Shown here in pieces: positions 15,587 to 24,378 of a stretch of DNA of 64,000 nucleotides. The position numbers and the translations under genes are program-made. The notes beneath the pieces were generated by a model. It saw nothing but the letters and a program-made list of their open reading frames with translations. It was not told the DNA's origin and did no database searches. The number at the start of each line of letters is the position of its first letter. The first letter of the stretch is position 1. The DNA is taken from NCBI GenBank assembly GCA_032358255.1, contig JAULBX010011099.1, positions 62,001 to 126,000 on the forward strand, in the 5' to 3' direction. Source of the DNA: Heterotrichella gracilis. Taxonomy: Eukaryota; Sar; Xanthophyceae; Tribonematales; Xanthonemataceae.

Positions 15587-17024
15587 GTACTTGAGCAGTT
15601 TGATTTAAACGAAACGATTGTATGCCGGCCTTGATCGAATATTTTATTAGCTGAAAAAAGGATCTCATTTTTGAGCTAAGAGGCAGCGACTCTTTTAATT
15701 GATTCAGCGCTTTGTTTTTGCGATAAATACTATGTGTGTAACGGTGAAGTGTTTTATAGAACGATGGCGGAAAAGTGTTTTTAAACATCAGGGCCAGCTC
15801 ATCAGAGTCGGTCCAGTTTGTTTTTTCTTTCATGTCTTGTTTCACTTTTTCATAGAACGAGGTTCCCGGCAAAGGATACGAAACCGAAATGCCAATATCA
15901 TCGGGCATGGTTTCCTTGACAAGGGCTATGGTTTTAAGTATATCTTCTTTGGTTTCACCACTATAGCCGTATTGTAAAAAGAAAGAGGCTTTGATGCCAT
16001 GTTCTCTGAGCAGTTGTCGTGCCTTTTTTATTTCTTCAATGCTTGTGCCTTTCTCCATAGCATCCAATATTTTTTGCGAACCACTTTCAGCTCCCATCCA
16101 TACATCGTCGCAACCCGAAGCGGCAAGTGCTTCCACATATTTTTCCTGTACCAATAGATCGGCCCGCGATTGGATCTTATATTTAATGTGAATGTTTTCC
16201 TTTTTAATAAGGTCTGAAAATTCACTCACCCATGATCGTTTTAATCCAAATATGTCATCACAAAACCAAATATGATCCATATTAAATCTTGTCTTTAGTA
16301 GTTTTAATTCGCTTACCACGTTTTCGGGACTACGCATATTATACGAATTTCCGTAAATAGGCTTGGCGCACCAGTTACAATGATACGGGCAACCACGCGT
16401 GGTAGCCACGTTGAGCGAAAAATAACCGTGTTTATTCATCCATACTTTTTTGTATGGATCGATATTCACCAGATCCCAGGCCGGTAATGGAAGTTCATTT
16501 AGGTTTTTAGAAACACTGCGTTTGGGAGTCGATTTTAGGTTGTTTGCATCTTTATAGACAATGCCTTTTATTTCAGAAACGTCTGACTTGTTTTCTATCG
16601 CGTTGACTAATTCCAAAAGGGTGTATTCTGCTTCACCAACAATAACAAAGTCGGCGGAGTGAGATAAATACTTTTCAGCATGATCGGCCGCATCGGAGCT
16701 GGTCACTATCACTTTGCACCCAAGTTTTTTAGCATGTTGTTGCATCACAAATGCGGCATCGCGCATGTTGCTTAAACACATTTTAGTGAGGTAGTTAAAC
16801 CCATCATCGTATACGATCAGAACATCCGGTTGAAAAGAATTTAGCAGAGGCAGAATTTCATCGGGGTGTTGAGCAAACATGGTGTCAAATAATTGAACGT
16901 CATGTTTATTTTCTCTCATGAGAGAGGCCGCAAAGATGGTCCCCAATGGTGGATAAGGCTGCGAATGCGCCACTTGTTTTGGATCAAATTGAAGGAAATA
17001 GGAATGTGTGAATAATAATTTCAT
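15579..17024 (-). CDS. B12-binding-domain radical SAM protein (cassette gene 3)
   Basis: 481 residues with the architecture of cobalamin-dependent radical SAM enzymes. An N-terminal B12-binding-like Rossmann domain (about 1-145: YPPLGTIFAASLMRENKHDVQLFD, FVIVGEAEYTLLELV) precedes the radical SAM core with CPYHCNWC and the QSRADLL and WMGAESGSQKILDAMEKGT strands of the barrel. The DxHxxG lower-ligand motif of B12 is not visible, as in many members, so cobalamin may bind base-off without it or not at all. Such enzymes methylate unactivated carbons or phosphinates, or rearrange lipids; which applies here cannot be said. The basic C-terminal ~80 residues are typical of the class. Confidence 0.85.
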   Translation of the reverse strand: MKLLFTHSYFLQFDPKQVAHSQPYPPLGTIFAASLMRENKHDVQLFDTMFAQHPDEILPLLNSFQPDVLIVYDDGFNYLTKMCLSNMRDAAFVMQQHAKKLGCKVIVTSSDAADHAEKYLSHSADFVIVGEAEYTLLELVNAIENKSDVSEIKGIVYKDANNLKSTPKRSVSKNLNELPLPAWDLVNIDPYKKVWMNKHGYFSLNVATTRGCPYHCNWCAKPIYGNSYNMRSPENVVSELKLLKTRFNMDHIWFCDDIFGLKRSWVSEFSDLIKKENIHIKYKIQSRADLLVQEKYVEALAASGCDDVWMGAESGSQKILDAMEKGTSIEEIKKARQLLREHGIKASFFLQYGYSGETKEDILKTIALVKETMPDDIGISVSYPLPGTSFYEKVKQDMKEKTNWTDSDELALMFKNTFPPSFYKTLHRYTHSIYRKNKALNQLKESLPLSSKMRSFFQLIKYSIKAGIQSFRLNQTAQVHG

Positions 17025-17068
17025 GAGAATACCGGAGTGTAGTTGACTATTTGATTCGAGTAGTTCAT

Positions 17069-18115
17069 CTAAAAGTAAGAATTTCTTGGGCCCAAGTTAA
17101 GATAACAAACACATTTAACACAGGTCGTGTTTTTTGACACATCCAAAGTTTTCCGATAGTGAATACTTTTTTCTGAATTTAAGATAGTCTGCAACGAGTT
17201 TTGATGTATTGAACCCATTGTGTCATGAAAAAAACAAGGACGGACATTCCCATCGGCTTCAATAACGGCAGATACCCAGGGGGCATTGCATTTTTTAAAC
17301 GGAAATTCCGCCAAACCATAATGTGCCTGATAATATTGGTGAATTTTTTGGATCTTTTCAGGTGATTCGGAAATAAAGCGGCTCTCGAACTCAGTCTTGA
17401 ATTCATTTTTTAATCGATCTATCATGATCTGCAAAAGTGATAGATCTTCTTTTTTTACGAGAACAGATTCCTGTTTCCCTTTTTCCCAAGGCTCTTCGCG
17501 GTTAAAAGCTTCACTAGTAACATCGGCTGGAAGAAAGCTAATGTGATCGAGACCCATCTCCTTTGCTGCAAGAATAATTTTATCCCATTTATTAAAGTTG
17601 AGTGAATGAATCACACAGCGAGCAGAGATCCGAAAATCAGGCTTTCGCTTTTTAATGGCTTGAACTCCCTTTTTTAATTCCGCAAAAGCATCCTTAATAT
17701 TTCTAATTTCATTGTGTGTGTTTTCATCGCCATCTAAGGAAACGATCACCTCATCCACAAGAGAAATGATCTTTTCGGCATGACGTTCCAGTGTTAATCC
17801 GGTTGAGAGCAAGGTAACCTTTATGCCCTCTTGAGTGATGAGATCACAAAGTGTAAAAAAATTCTTGTTCAACAAAGCTTCACCGCCAGACATTAATACC
17901 CGTTTTGTGTCGAGCACTTTTAAAGAATCCAACAGCCCCTTCACATCATCAATAGTTAATTGTTTGGTGTTTTTATTTCCCTTCCAAATATCACACATCA
18001 CACATCGGCAGTTACAAGCGCTGTGAGGCATTAAAATAGCAATGGGCAACACTTTAATTTTGTGCGAATAGAGTGTTTGATATCGTTTAGCCGTATGTAA
18101 TAACGTTTGACCCAT
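17069..18115 (-). CDS. Radical SAM protein with SPASM-like C-terminus (cassette gene 2)
   Basis: 348 residues. The cluster motif lies in CNCRCVMCDIW (first Cys, +4, +7) preceded by PIAILMPHSA, followed by VLMSGGEALLN and EVIVSLDGDENTHNEIR typical of the SPASM/twitch subgroup. The C-terminus has CNAPWVSAVIEADGNVRPCFFHD and CVKCVCYL, a twitch/SPASM auxiliary-cluster region. Start at 18115, three bases after the nucleotidyltransferase gene stops at 18119; next gene 44 bases downstream. Predicted to work with the B12 radical SAM enzyme and the two methyltransferases on one substrate (inference from gene order). Confidence 0.85.
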   Translation of the reverse strand: MGQTLLHTAKRYQTLYSHKIKVLPIAILMPHSACNCRCVMCDIWKGNKNTKQLTIDDVKGLLDSLKVLDTKRVLMSGGEALLNKNFFTLCDLITQEGIKVTLLSTGLTLERHAEKIISLVDEVIVSLDGDENTHNEIRNIKDAFAELKKGVQAIKKRKPDFRISARCVIHSLNFNKWDKIILAAKEMGLDHISFLPADVTSEAFNREEPWEKGKQESVLVKKEDLSLLQIMIDRLKNEFKTEFESRFISESPEKIQKIHQYYQAHYGLAEFPFKKCNAPWVSAVIEADGNVRPCFFHDTMGSIHQNSLQTILNSEKSIHYRKTLDVSKNTTCVKCVCYLNLGPRNSYF

Positions 18116-18118
18116 CTA

Positions 18119-19063
18119 TTATTTATCTTGAAAAGAAATATTAAACTGTTGTTCAAATTCTTTTTGCTTTTGAAACCAGGTGTTCAACACTTTATTTTGA
18201 AACCCTTTGGTATGTCGTTTGCACACATTCTTTTGCGAACGGAATTGCAGTTCAAAATCTTCGGATGCCAATTCAGGATATTTTTTTTGCCAGTGACGTA
18301 AGGTGTAATTAAGAAGTTTAGTGTCGATCCAGTTCCCTAGTTTACCCGACAACAAAAACTCGGTGATAGTTTTAAGTACATTTTGAGTGATAGGGAGACA
18401 ATCCTGTTCACTTGCCAAAGGTTTATTTGGAAAGTGATGTTGATACCAGGAATTAGATTCTAATAATTTTTTGTAAGTGGCGTAATTAACTGACGGAATC
18501 AAGAAAGCCAATTCAGTGGCCGTAAACGAATTAATATCGGGTAATACCATATCGTCAGAAGAAATAAAGTAATTAGTGCACCAGAACTTTTTCTTGTGTT
18601 TTGGTAAAAGTTTGTATCGTAGAATTAAAAAGGTACGACATAACCATAAACGATTGGGTTTAGTGATAATAAAAAAGTCAAGGTCGCCATGTTCATCATA
18701 ATACTTTTTAGAAAGCGCCCCTGATAAACAAACTCCTTCCACAAAAGGAAATGAGGCAATGATCTGACTGTATTTATAGGCTGTTGGCATAATTTGAGAA
18801 GCACCTTCATTACCAAGTTTACGTCTAGTTATGTTTTCTGAACTTAAATCATTGATCAAAATAAAGTCGCCTTCTTTTTTTAATATGCCGGAACTGATCA
18901 ATTGTGAGATCTCATGACTGAATATCTCCCTTGAAGTAATTATAGCCGTACACTCAAAAAGTTCTTCCTGTGTGAGCGGATACTTAAATACATCAAAATA
19001 CAAGGCAGCTCTAATTATTTCAAGCTGCTCCTTACTTATAGTTGACCGTAACCCTTCTATCAT
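18119..19063 (-). CDS. Nucleotidyltransferase-fold protein with N-terminal winged helix (cassette gene 1)
   Basis: 314 residues. An N-terminal winged-helix-like segment (about 8-75: AALYFDVFKYPLTQEELFE, REIFSHEISQLISSGILKKEGDFILI) is followed by a polymerase-beta-like nucleotidyltransferase core whose motif is CLSGALSKKYYDEHGDLDFFII, with the DxD pair in GDLDFF. The glycine-serine pair is GA..S, a little off consensus. The remainder is helical and basic. First gene of the leftward five-gene cassette, starting 174 bases from the divergent GT4 gene. It could add a nucleotide or phosphosugar to the substrate acted on by the downstream radical SAM and methyltransferase enzymes; this is inference. 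Confidence 0.65.
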   Translation of the reverse strand: MIEGLRSTISKEQLEIIRAALYFDVFKYPLTQEELFECTAIITSREIFSHEISQLISSGILKKEGDFILINDLSSENITRRKLGNEGASQIMPTAYKYSQIIASFPFVEGVCLSGALSKKYYDEHGDLDFFIITKPNRLWLCRTFLILRYKLLPKHKKKFWCTNYFISSDDMVLPDINSFTATELAFLIPSVNYATYKKLLESNSWYQHHFPNKPLASEQDCLPITQNVLKTITEFLLSGKLGNWIDTKLLNYTLRHWQKKYPELASEDFELQFRSQKNVCKRHTKGFQNKVLNTWFQKQKEFEQQFNISFQDK

Positions 19064-19237
19064 TTATTTTAAGATCGACTAATATATAAAAAAAAGAAGG
19101 AACAATGACAAAGACCCTGTCTGCAAAGAACAGAATATTCACAAATGCCTTGTTTTTAAACAAATCTTGTTTTTGATTATATTTAGGGGAACAAACCGCC
19201 TCCATGGAACGGCATTTAAGGCTTAGTAAAAATTAAA

Positions 19238-20341
19238 ATGAAATTTGTTGATCTGCTTTTAGTAAGTGAGGAGGAAGTTACCAGCCTATCGGATCTATTA
19301 TACAGACACAGGTCAAATATAGATTATGTGAAACACTTGCCTGCAGATTGGGACATTCGAATCATTCAACACGCCGGCTTTAGCCATCTCTCAAAACAAA
19401 ATAACCTCACTTTCGAAATTATTAAGTCCAAAAACTTTAGATGGAGTTTTCATCTAAGTTTATTTTATAGCTTAAGAAAACAAAAGCCGGATGTTGTGTT
19501 AGTGCATAGTATGATCTATGCCTGGCAGATACTTATTATGCGATTGATCATTGGTTCAAAGCCAAAGATCATGGTACAAAACCATGCTGAGAAGCCTTTT
19601 GGGCTAAAAAGAAGATGGATTCAAAAACTAGCCGACCCATTTATTTCTATCTATTTATTTGTGTCGAAAGATCAGGCGCTGCCATGGATAGAAAAGGGAA
19701 TCATTTCTAACAAGTCGAAAGTTGTAGAGATGATGGAGGGCTCAAGTACCTTTAAAGTAAAGGATAGACAAGCCTTGAAAGCTCATTTTAAGGGCTTAAA
19801 TCAAACCATTTTTCTATGGGTTGGAAGATTGGATCAAAACAAAGACCCCCTCACCATTTTAAAGGCATTTAATGGTCTTGTTGCCAAACGAAAGGATGTT
19901 AAACTCTGGATGATCTATAATGCTTATGATCTATTGGCCGAAGTAAAAGCCTTTATTAAGGAAAAACAATTAGAAGATCACATAGAACTAATTGGCGCCA
20001 AGCCACATGCTGAGATGGAGAAGTATTACAATGCGGCCGACTATTTTATTTTGGGGTCTCATTACGAAGGCAGTGGATATGCTTTATGCGAGGCGATGGC
20101 TTGTGCTTGTGTTCCTATTGTTACTAAAATTCCTTCTTTTACTTGGATGCTTAATCATGATGAATGTGGATATCTATTTACGCCCGGAAATGCTGCAGAG
20201 TTGACTGAAATTCTTTTGAAATTAGACGAAGAAAAACTGTTGTATGGAAGACAAAAAACAATGGATCTATTTGAAAGGAAATTATCATTTAAAGCCATAG
20301 CTAATCAAATGGAGAAGACTGTTCTTGAAATTACAAAATAA
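19238..20341 (+). CDS. GT4-family glycosyltransferase
   Basis: 367 residues, GT-B fold. The C-terminal donor-binding domain shows FLWVGRLDQNKDPLTILKAF and the Ex7E motif EGSGYALCEAMACACVPIV, ending with CGYLFTPGNAAEL. The N-terminal acceptor domain (about 1-180) has no membrane helix. Such retaining enzymes use nucleotide-sugar donors to build surface polysaccharide or glycolipid. It diverges from the radical SAM cassette and converges with another GT4 gene at 20356. No Wzx/Wzy or other polysaccharide genes are nearby. Confidence 0.85.
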   Translation: MKFVDLLLVSEEEVTSLSDLLYRHRSNIDYVKHLPADWDIRIIQHAGFSHLSKQNNLTFEIIKSKNFRWSFHLSLFYSLRKQKPDVVLVHSMIYAWQILIMRLIIGSKPKIMVQNHAEKPFGLKRRWIQKLADPFISIYLFVSKDQALPWIEKGIISNKSKVVEMMEGSSTFKVKDRQALKAHFKGLNQTIFLWVGRLDQNKDPLTILKAFNGLVAKRKDVKLWMIYNAYDLLAEVKAFIKEKQLEDHIELIGAKPHAEMEKYYNAADYFILGSHYEGSGYALCEAMACACVPIVTKIPSFTWMLNHDECGYLFTPGNAAELTEILLKLDEEKLLYGRQKTMDLFERKLSFKAIANQMEKTVLEITK

Positions 20342-20355
20342 ATCCAGTAGCCATC

Positions 20356-21393
20356 TTAAGTCAAACGATTATATAGATCTACATAAGATTCAACCGTTTT
20401 TTCAATAGTATATCTATTTATATTGTCTCTCTTTTTGTACTCATAATGTTCAAGTTGATTTTTTAGAGTCGAAACAAAGTCATCCGTAGTGATGCATGTA
20501 ATAATATCAGTATCATCATATGCTATCCCAACCGGGCTTGATACTACAATGCAACCACTTGCCAGTGATTCCGCTAAAACCAAACCAAAAGACTCGAAAT
20601 GAGAAGTGTGAACCAAAATTTTACTTTGTTGCATAAGCTGAAGCACTTCCGCTCTTGAGATACTATCCTTTGCCGATATGATAGTACTAAGTCCAAGTTG
20701 GGCAATGTTTTTTTGTAATTCGGCAAACATAGGACCACCGCCACAAATGACCACCTGTTGAATATGTCCGCTTTTGTGTAAGGCTTTCACTATTTCTAAA
20801 AACTGAAAATTGTTTTTAATGGAGTTAATCCAACCACATTGAATTAAGTCAATGGTCCTATCCTGTTGCGATGATTCTATTTCCTCTATCCCCCAGACTA
20901 TTACTATGGGATCAAGGGGAAACTGTTCTTGTATTTTTAATTTTTGAAAGGCAGACGGACAAACCAATTGACCACTGTAATGTTTGATTTCACTTAACAA
21001 TGGATTACTGGGTAATACATCTTGCCCGGTAAGAGTAATTAGATGTTTTATTTTATTCTCTAAGGCAAACTGTTCAGAAATTTGACCTAAAATATTGAAC
21101 CAAAAATTGTGTATCACAGTAATTCGCCGGTCTGTATGAATTTTTTTTAAACAAGTGTTTAATCTTTTTTTTCGCAAAAACTTATAAAACACTTTATGAG
21201 TCCTTTTTTTTAAGGTATACACATTTATTCCGTTCCATATGTAATCAGAATGTTTTGGAAATTGTTCAGAAATAATAGTTAAGGCAATCCCCTTCCTTAT
21301 TAGTTCTTTGCAATACAATTGAAGAAAAGGTAGGCTAATTGAATCTTCTTCATCTGTAGCAAAAATAGGAGTGATAATGACTAAGTGAAACAT
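20356..21393 (-). CDS. GT4-family glycosyltransferase
   Basis: 345 residues. GT-B fold with QVVICGGGPMFAELQKNIAQLG, then the Ex7E motif ESFGLVLAESLASGCIVVSSPVG. The N-terminal half (IITPIFATDEEDSISLPFLQLYCKEL) looks like the acceptor domain of the group 1 family. Starts at 21393 after a long AT-rich stretch. Convergent with the preceding glycosyltransferase, 14 bases apart. Donor and acceptor unknown. Confidence 0.85.
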   Translation of the reverse strand: MFHLVIITPIFATDEEDSISLPFLQLYCKELIRKGIALTIISEQFPKHSDYIWNGINVYTLKKRTHKVFYKFLRKKRLNTCLKKIHTDRRITVIHNFWFNILGQISEQFALENKIKHLITLTGQDVLPSNPLLSEIKHYSGQLVCPSAFQKLKIQEQFPLDPIVIVWGIEEIESSQQDRTIDLIQCGWINSIKNNFQFLEIVKALHKSGHIQQVVICGGGPMFAELQKNIAQLGLSTIISAKDSISRAEVLQLMQQSKILVHTSHFESFGLVLAESLASGCIVVSSPVGIAYDDTDIITCITTDDFVSTLKNQLEHYEYKKRDNINRYTIEKTVESYVDLYNRLT

Positions 21394-21821
21394 TTTCTGA
21401 TTTTATGACAAAAGTGGGCCTAAACCAATATGATTTAACTTTTCCTTTCGATAAATATATAAATACATTGAAGCATAAATGGCCTTATTTTTTTAAGGCA
21501 TGCTAATTTAATTAAAATAAGACGATGAGACGCACTAAAGAAAACTTATTGATTAAAATAGCAGCCTTAACTATTTATGTTAATTCCTCCTATTCCCTAA
21601 ACTATTAACTATTAAGCTTGTTATTATCTATATTTAAATATTCATTTCATTAGCTTTTTTATATTGCCAAATACTTAGAATGTTTTGAGATTTTCCGATT
21701 TGATTATAATTTAAAAGAAAAATAAACATAAAGGCTTGTTGCCAAAATTGAAAAACATTACCAAATTTAGCTTAATTCAGGTTAAACTAATTGTGCGTTA
21801 AATTTAAATAGCTTCTATTCC
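21394..21821. other. 428-base AT-rich gene-free stretch
   Basis: Intergenic region between the divergent glycosyltransferase and the two-TM protein; very AT-rich. It holds a GCCTTA/TAAGGC hairpin with a T6 loop (21482-21499) without a clear U tract, and a 27-codon ORF (21525-21608) without support. No RNA gene was recognised. It must carry the promoters of both neighbours. Confidence 0.5.
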
Positions 21822-22553
21822 ATGTTTAAAAAGGTCGATCTTAGTCATCAATTACAACAATTGCACAACAAGGTGCTGAGTTCTGAAGACAAACTGCTGC
21901 TTCAGGCCCAAAACCTTTTAAAGCAAGATCTGTATACCGATAAACGGGTTCTGGAAAACTTAACGCAGTACATGAAGTCCTTTGAAGACCTGGATGAAGA
22001 CCTCGTTAACAAAGAATCTATTTACCATCCTTCTGAAATAAAACAAATTGCGATTCAATACAGACTTAAGTTTCTTGAAACAAAGTATTATAAGCCCGAG
22101 ATTCCTTATGATGCACTGGTGATCATCAAGGAGCTTAATAAACGAAACCGAAAGGATATTAGATCATTTAAAATTCTATCCACGGCAGACTCTTTCGCGA
22201 AAAATGAACCCAATCAATGCGCTCTGTTGTTTGCCAAAACAAATGAAGAGAATTATTATTTAATTCACAAATGGGGCAAAGATCTTCACTGGTTTAGAAA
22301 ATTTTTGTTTTTACCGCTGCGCACATTTGAAAATCTGGTAGTAACTGTTTTTATGACAACGCTCATTCTTACCCTTCTTCTGCCAACACGTGTTATTACG
22401 CTCGATCATTCTGCCACTTATTGGAGCGGATATCGCGCAGCCGCCTTTTTTCATTTATTGATCTTTAACTTTGGTGTGACCGTTTATTTCACCTTTACCC
22501 TGGCCAAAAATTTCAGCAGCGCGGTGTGGAATCAATACAAGGACTTTGATTAA
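21822..22553 (+). CDS. Hypothetical protein with two C-terminal transmembrane helices
   Basis: 243 residues, not recognised. No signal peptide. The N-terminal ~160 residues are charged and helical (MFKKVDLSHQLQQLHNKVL, RVLENLTQYMKSFEDLDEDL), looking like a cytoplasmic helical domain. Two membrane helices follow at about 171-188 and 206-227, with an intervening short loop. Probably an inner-membrane protein with its bulk in the cytoplasm. Convergent with the ferredoxin gene. No functional inference is possible. Confidence 0.65.
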   Translation: MFKKVDLSHQLQQLHNKVLSSEDKLLLQAQNLLKQDLYTDKRVLENLTQYMKSFEDLDEDLVNKESIYHPSEIKQIAIQYRLKFLETKYYKPEIPYDALVIIKELNKRNRKDIRSFKILSTADSFAKNEPNQCALLFAKTNEENYYLIHKWGKDLHWFRKFLFLPLRTFENLVVTVFMTTLILTLLLPTRVITLDHSATYWSGYRAAAFFHLLIFNFGVTVYFTFTLAKNFSSAVWNQYKDFD

Positions 22554-22623
22554 AAGAGAAGTTAAGAAAACCTATTCAAGTTCAATTTCATTCATTAGGA
22601 GTAACTGAACAATTTTAAAGATT

Positions 22624-22968
22624 TTATTTTTGTTGAGGAATGTACACGCCATCGCCCACAATCTTAACGGTGATGTTATTTAACTCTTCACTTATGCGCA
22701 GCTGGCATGAAAGTCGGCTATTGGGAGTAATGTTCGTTAAGGTATCGAGCATGGCATATTCATCATTACTGATCTCTGGCAAGTTCTCAAATCCCGAAAC
22801 CACTTCTACATGACAGGTAGCGCATAAGGCCAGTCCTCCACACGTAGCTAAAATATCGTATTCACTGGCTTTAAGAAACTCCATTAAACTCAAGCCCATT
22901 TCAGTTGGAGCATCCAATGTGATCACACTATTGTCTCCGTTCAACACATTAATTTTTATATCACTCAT
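22624..22968 (-). CDS. [2Fe-2S] ferredoxin, adrenodoxin type
   Basis: 114 residues. The cluster ligands are visible as CGGLALCATC (C-x5-C-x2-C) plus the downstream Cys in RLSCQL, the pattern of vertebrate/ISC-type ferredoxins. The acidic DEYAMLD segment fits a partner-binding surface. Last gene of a leftward trio with the J-protein and methylmalonyl-CoA epimerase; 27 bases separate it from the epimerase. Could serve a monooxygenase, desaturase or Fe-S assembly; the context does not decide. Confidence 0.88.
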   Translation of the reverse strand: MSDIKINVLNGDNSVITLDAPTEMGLSLMEFLKASEYDILATCGGLALCATCHVEVVSGFENLPEISNDEYAMLDTLTNITPNSRLSCQLRISEELNNITVKIVGDGVYIPQQK

Positions 22969-22995
22969 AATTTTTTCTTAGCTCGTTTTGTTTTC

Positions 22996-23403
22996 TCATT
23001 TAATTTTTTCTTCACACAATTCCACTAACACGCCGTTGGTGGATTTTGGATGCAGAAAACAAATTCGTTTATTGTCTGCCCCATCCTTGGCTTGCTGATT
23101 GATCAATTCAAATCCCTCTGCTTTTAGTCGTGTCATTTCTTCCTCAATATTATCCACCGCATAAGCAATATGATGAATGCCTTCTCCTTTTTTTTCAATG
23201 AATTTAGCAATGCTGCTTGTTTCGTTGCTGGCAGCCACTAGTTCTATTTTTGTTTCTCCTAAAAGAAAAAAGGAAGTGGACACGCCTTCACTTTCAACTG
23301 CCTCTATTTTATAATGCGCCTGTCCGAATAATTTTTTAAACAGTTCATTGCTTGATTGTAGATCCTTCACGGCAATTCCAATATGTTCAATTTTTTTTAT
23401 CAT
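22996..23403 (-). CDS. mce: Methylmalonyl-CoA epimerase
   Basis: 135 residues, the usual size. A vicinal oxygen chelate fold with two beta-alpha-beta-beta-beta modules: IEHIGIAVKDLQSSNELFKKLFG, then GIHHIAYAVDNIEEEMTRLKAEGFELI and LVELCEE. His7, His in GIHHIAY and Glu near the C-terminus fit the metal ligands. It converts (2R)- and (2S)-methylmalonyl-CoA in propionate metabolism. Its start overlaps the stop of the J-protein gene in an ATGA, indicating translational coupling. Confidence 0.92.
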   Translation of the reverse strand: MIKKIEHIGIAVKDLQSSNELFKKLFGQAHYKIEAVESEGVSTSFFLLGETKIELVAASNETSSIAKFIEKKGEGIHHIAYAVDNIEEEMTRLKAEGFELINQQAKDGADNKRICFLHPKSTNGVLVELCEEKIK

Positions 23404-24323
23404 TGGTGTTGGTTAGTTGTATTAAAAAATGCCTGACGGTTTATTTGTTCAAACCCATCTGTTTTTTTAGAATACAAAGTTAAGCGATTAATGTTTTCCA
23501 CTTGAATGAATTCTGAACTTTTAAAAAATAAATCCATTTCTGTCAATTCAGCTTTAGACTGCTTTTTTTTTGTATAATAACGCAGAGATAGTTTTTCTTT
23601 AGGTAACTGCTTCATTTGAATAGTGCCCGAAGCCGGTATCGGTTCTAAACGAATTAAGGTATTTTCCGAATCAAAAAGACAAACAACAGCATCCGATTCA
23701 CAGAGGTTTTTAATGCTCAGTTCCATTTTTGAATTAACATCGTAGCTGTTTTTGCCCAGAGATAAAAAGGATTGTCTCAATTCCTCATCAGTTATGTTTG
23801 GCAAGAATTGGAAAGACTCCGCTTGAGAGAGAGACGCATTTTTTAGGATTGTTTTATTTGGCGAAGGGTCAAAACTACGGTCATTGCTTGCCAGGTTCGC
23901 AATTAATAAAAAGAGTAAAACCGCCAGCGGTGTGGCAAATAAAAAATACTTAAACTCATTGTAATGAGTTTTGATCTCAGGCTCGGGCACAACCTGAGTT
24001 CTTTTTTTCTCGTACTTTTTAATATGCTCCTCGTAATACTTTTTCCGTTTTAGTTCTTGTTCTTCAAAACTTTGATATTTTTTTGTTCGTGCTGAAGTAC
24101 CTGAATTAGAAAGGGTTTGCGCGTAATTAAGTTTATAATCATAACTTAATTTTAATTCAGGATGAATGAGGGTTTCGTAGGCTTTAAGCACCTTAGAAAA
24201 ATGTTCTTTCCCTTCCGGATTTTTATCCGGATGATACAGTTTGGCCAATTGCCTGAACGCTGTTTTTATTTCAAGAGCAGAAGCTCCTGTGCTTAAGCCT
24301 AATATTTCATAATAGTTGACCAA
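23400..24323 (-). CDS. Membrane-anchored J-domain protein
   Basis: 307 residues. N-terminal J domain (about 3-66) with the HPD motif in KLYHPDKNPEGKEHF, which stimulates DnaK ATPase. No zinc-finger (CxxCxGxG) or DnaJ C-terminal domain is present, so it is a type III J-protein. A single transmembrane helix lies at about 126-146 (FLFATPLAVLLFLLIANL). The remaining 150 residues are unfamiliar; a TIMMVVFL-type chaperone activity should not be assumed. First gene of the trio with mce and ferredoxin. Its specific client is unknown. Confidence 0.8.
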   Translation of the reverse strand: MVNYYEILGLSTGASALEIKTAFRQLAKLYHPDKNPEGKEHFSKVLKAYETLIHPELKLSYDYKLNYAQTLSNSGTSARTKKYQSFEEQELKRKKYYEEHIKKYEKKRTQVVPEPEIKTHYNEFKYFLFATPLAVLLFLLIANLASNDRSFDPSPNKTILKNASLSQAESFQFLPNITDEELRQSFLSLGKNSYDVNSKMELSIKNLCESDAVVCLFDSENTLIRLEPIPASGTIQMKQLPKEKLSLRYYTKKKQSKAELTEMDLFFKSSEFIQVENINRLTLYSKKTDGFEQINRQAFFNTTNQHQ

Positions 24324-24378
24324 ATGTGATCTTGAATAATGCCTTCGTTTTTGTGCTTAAGTTTTGGACATGAAAATT

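Noticed and set aside
21525-21608. 27-codon ORF MRRTKENLLIKIAALTIYV...
   Set aside because: No promoter or family support; ORFs this short are expected in AT-rich DNA.
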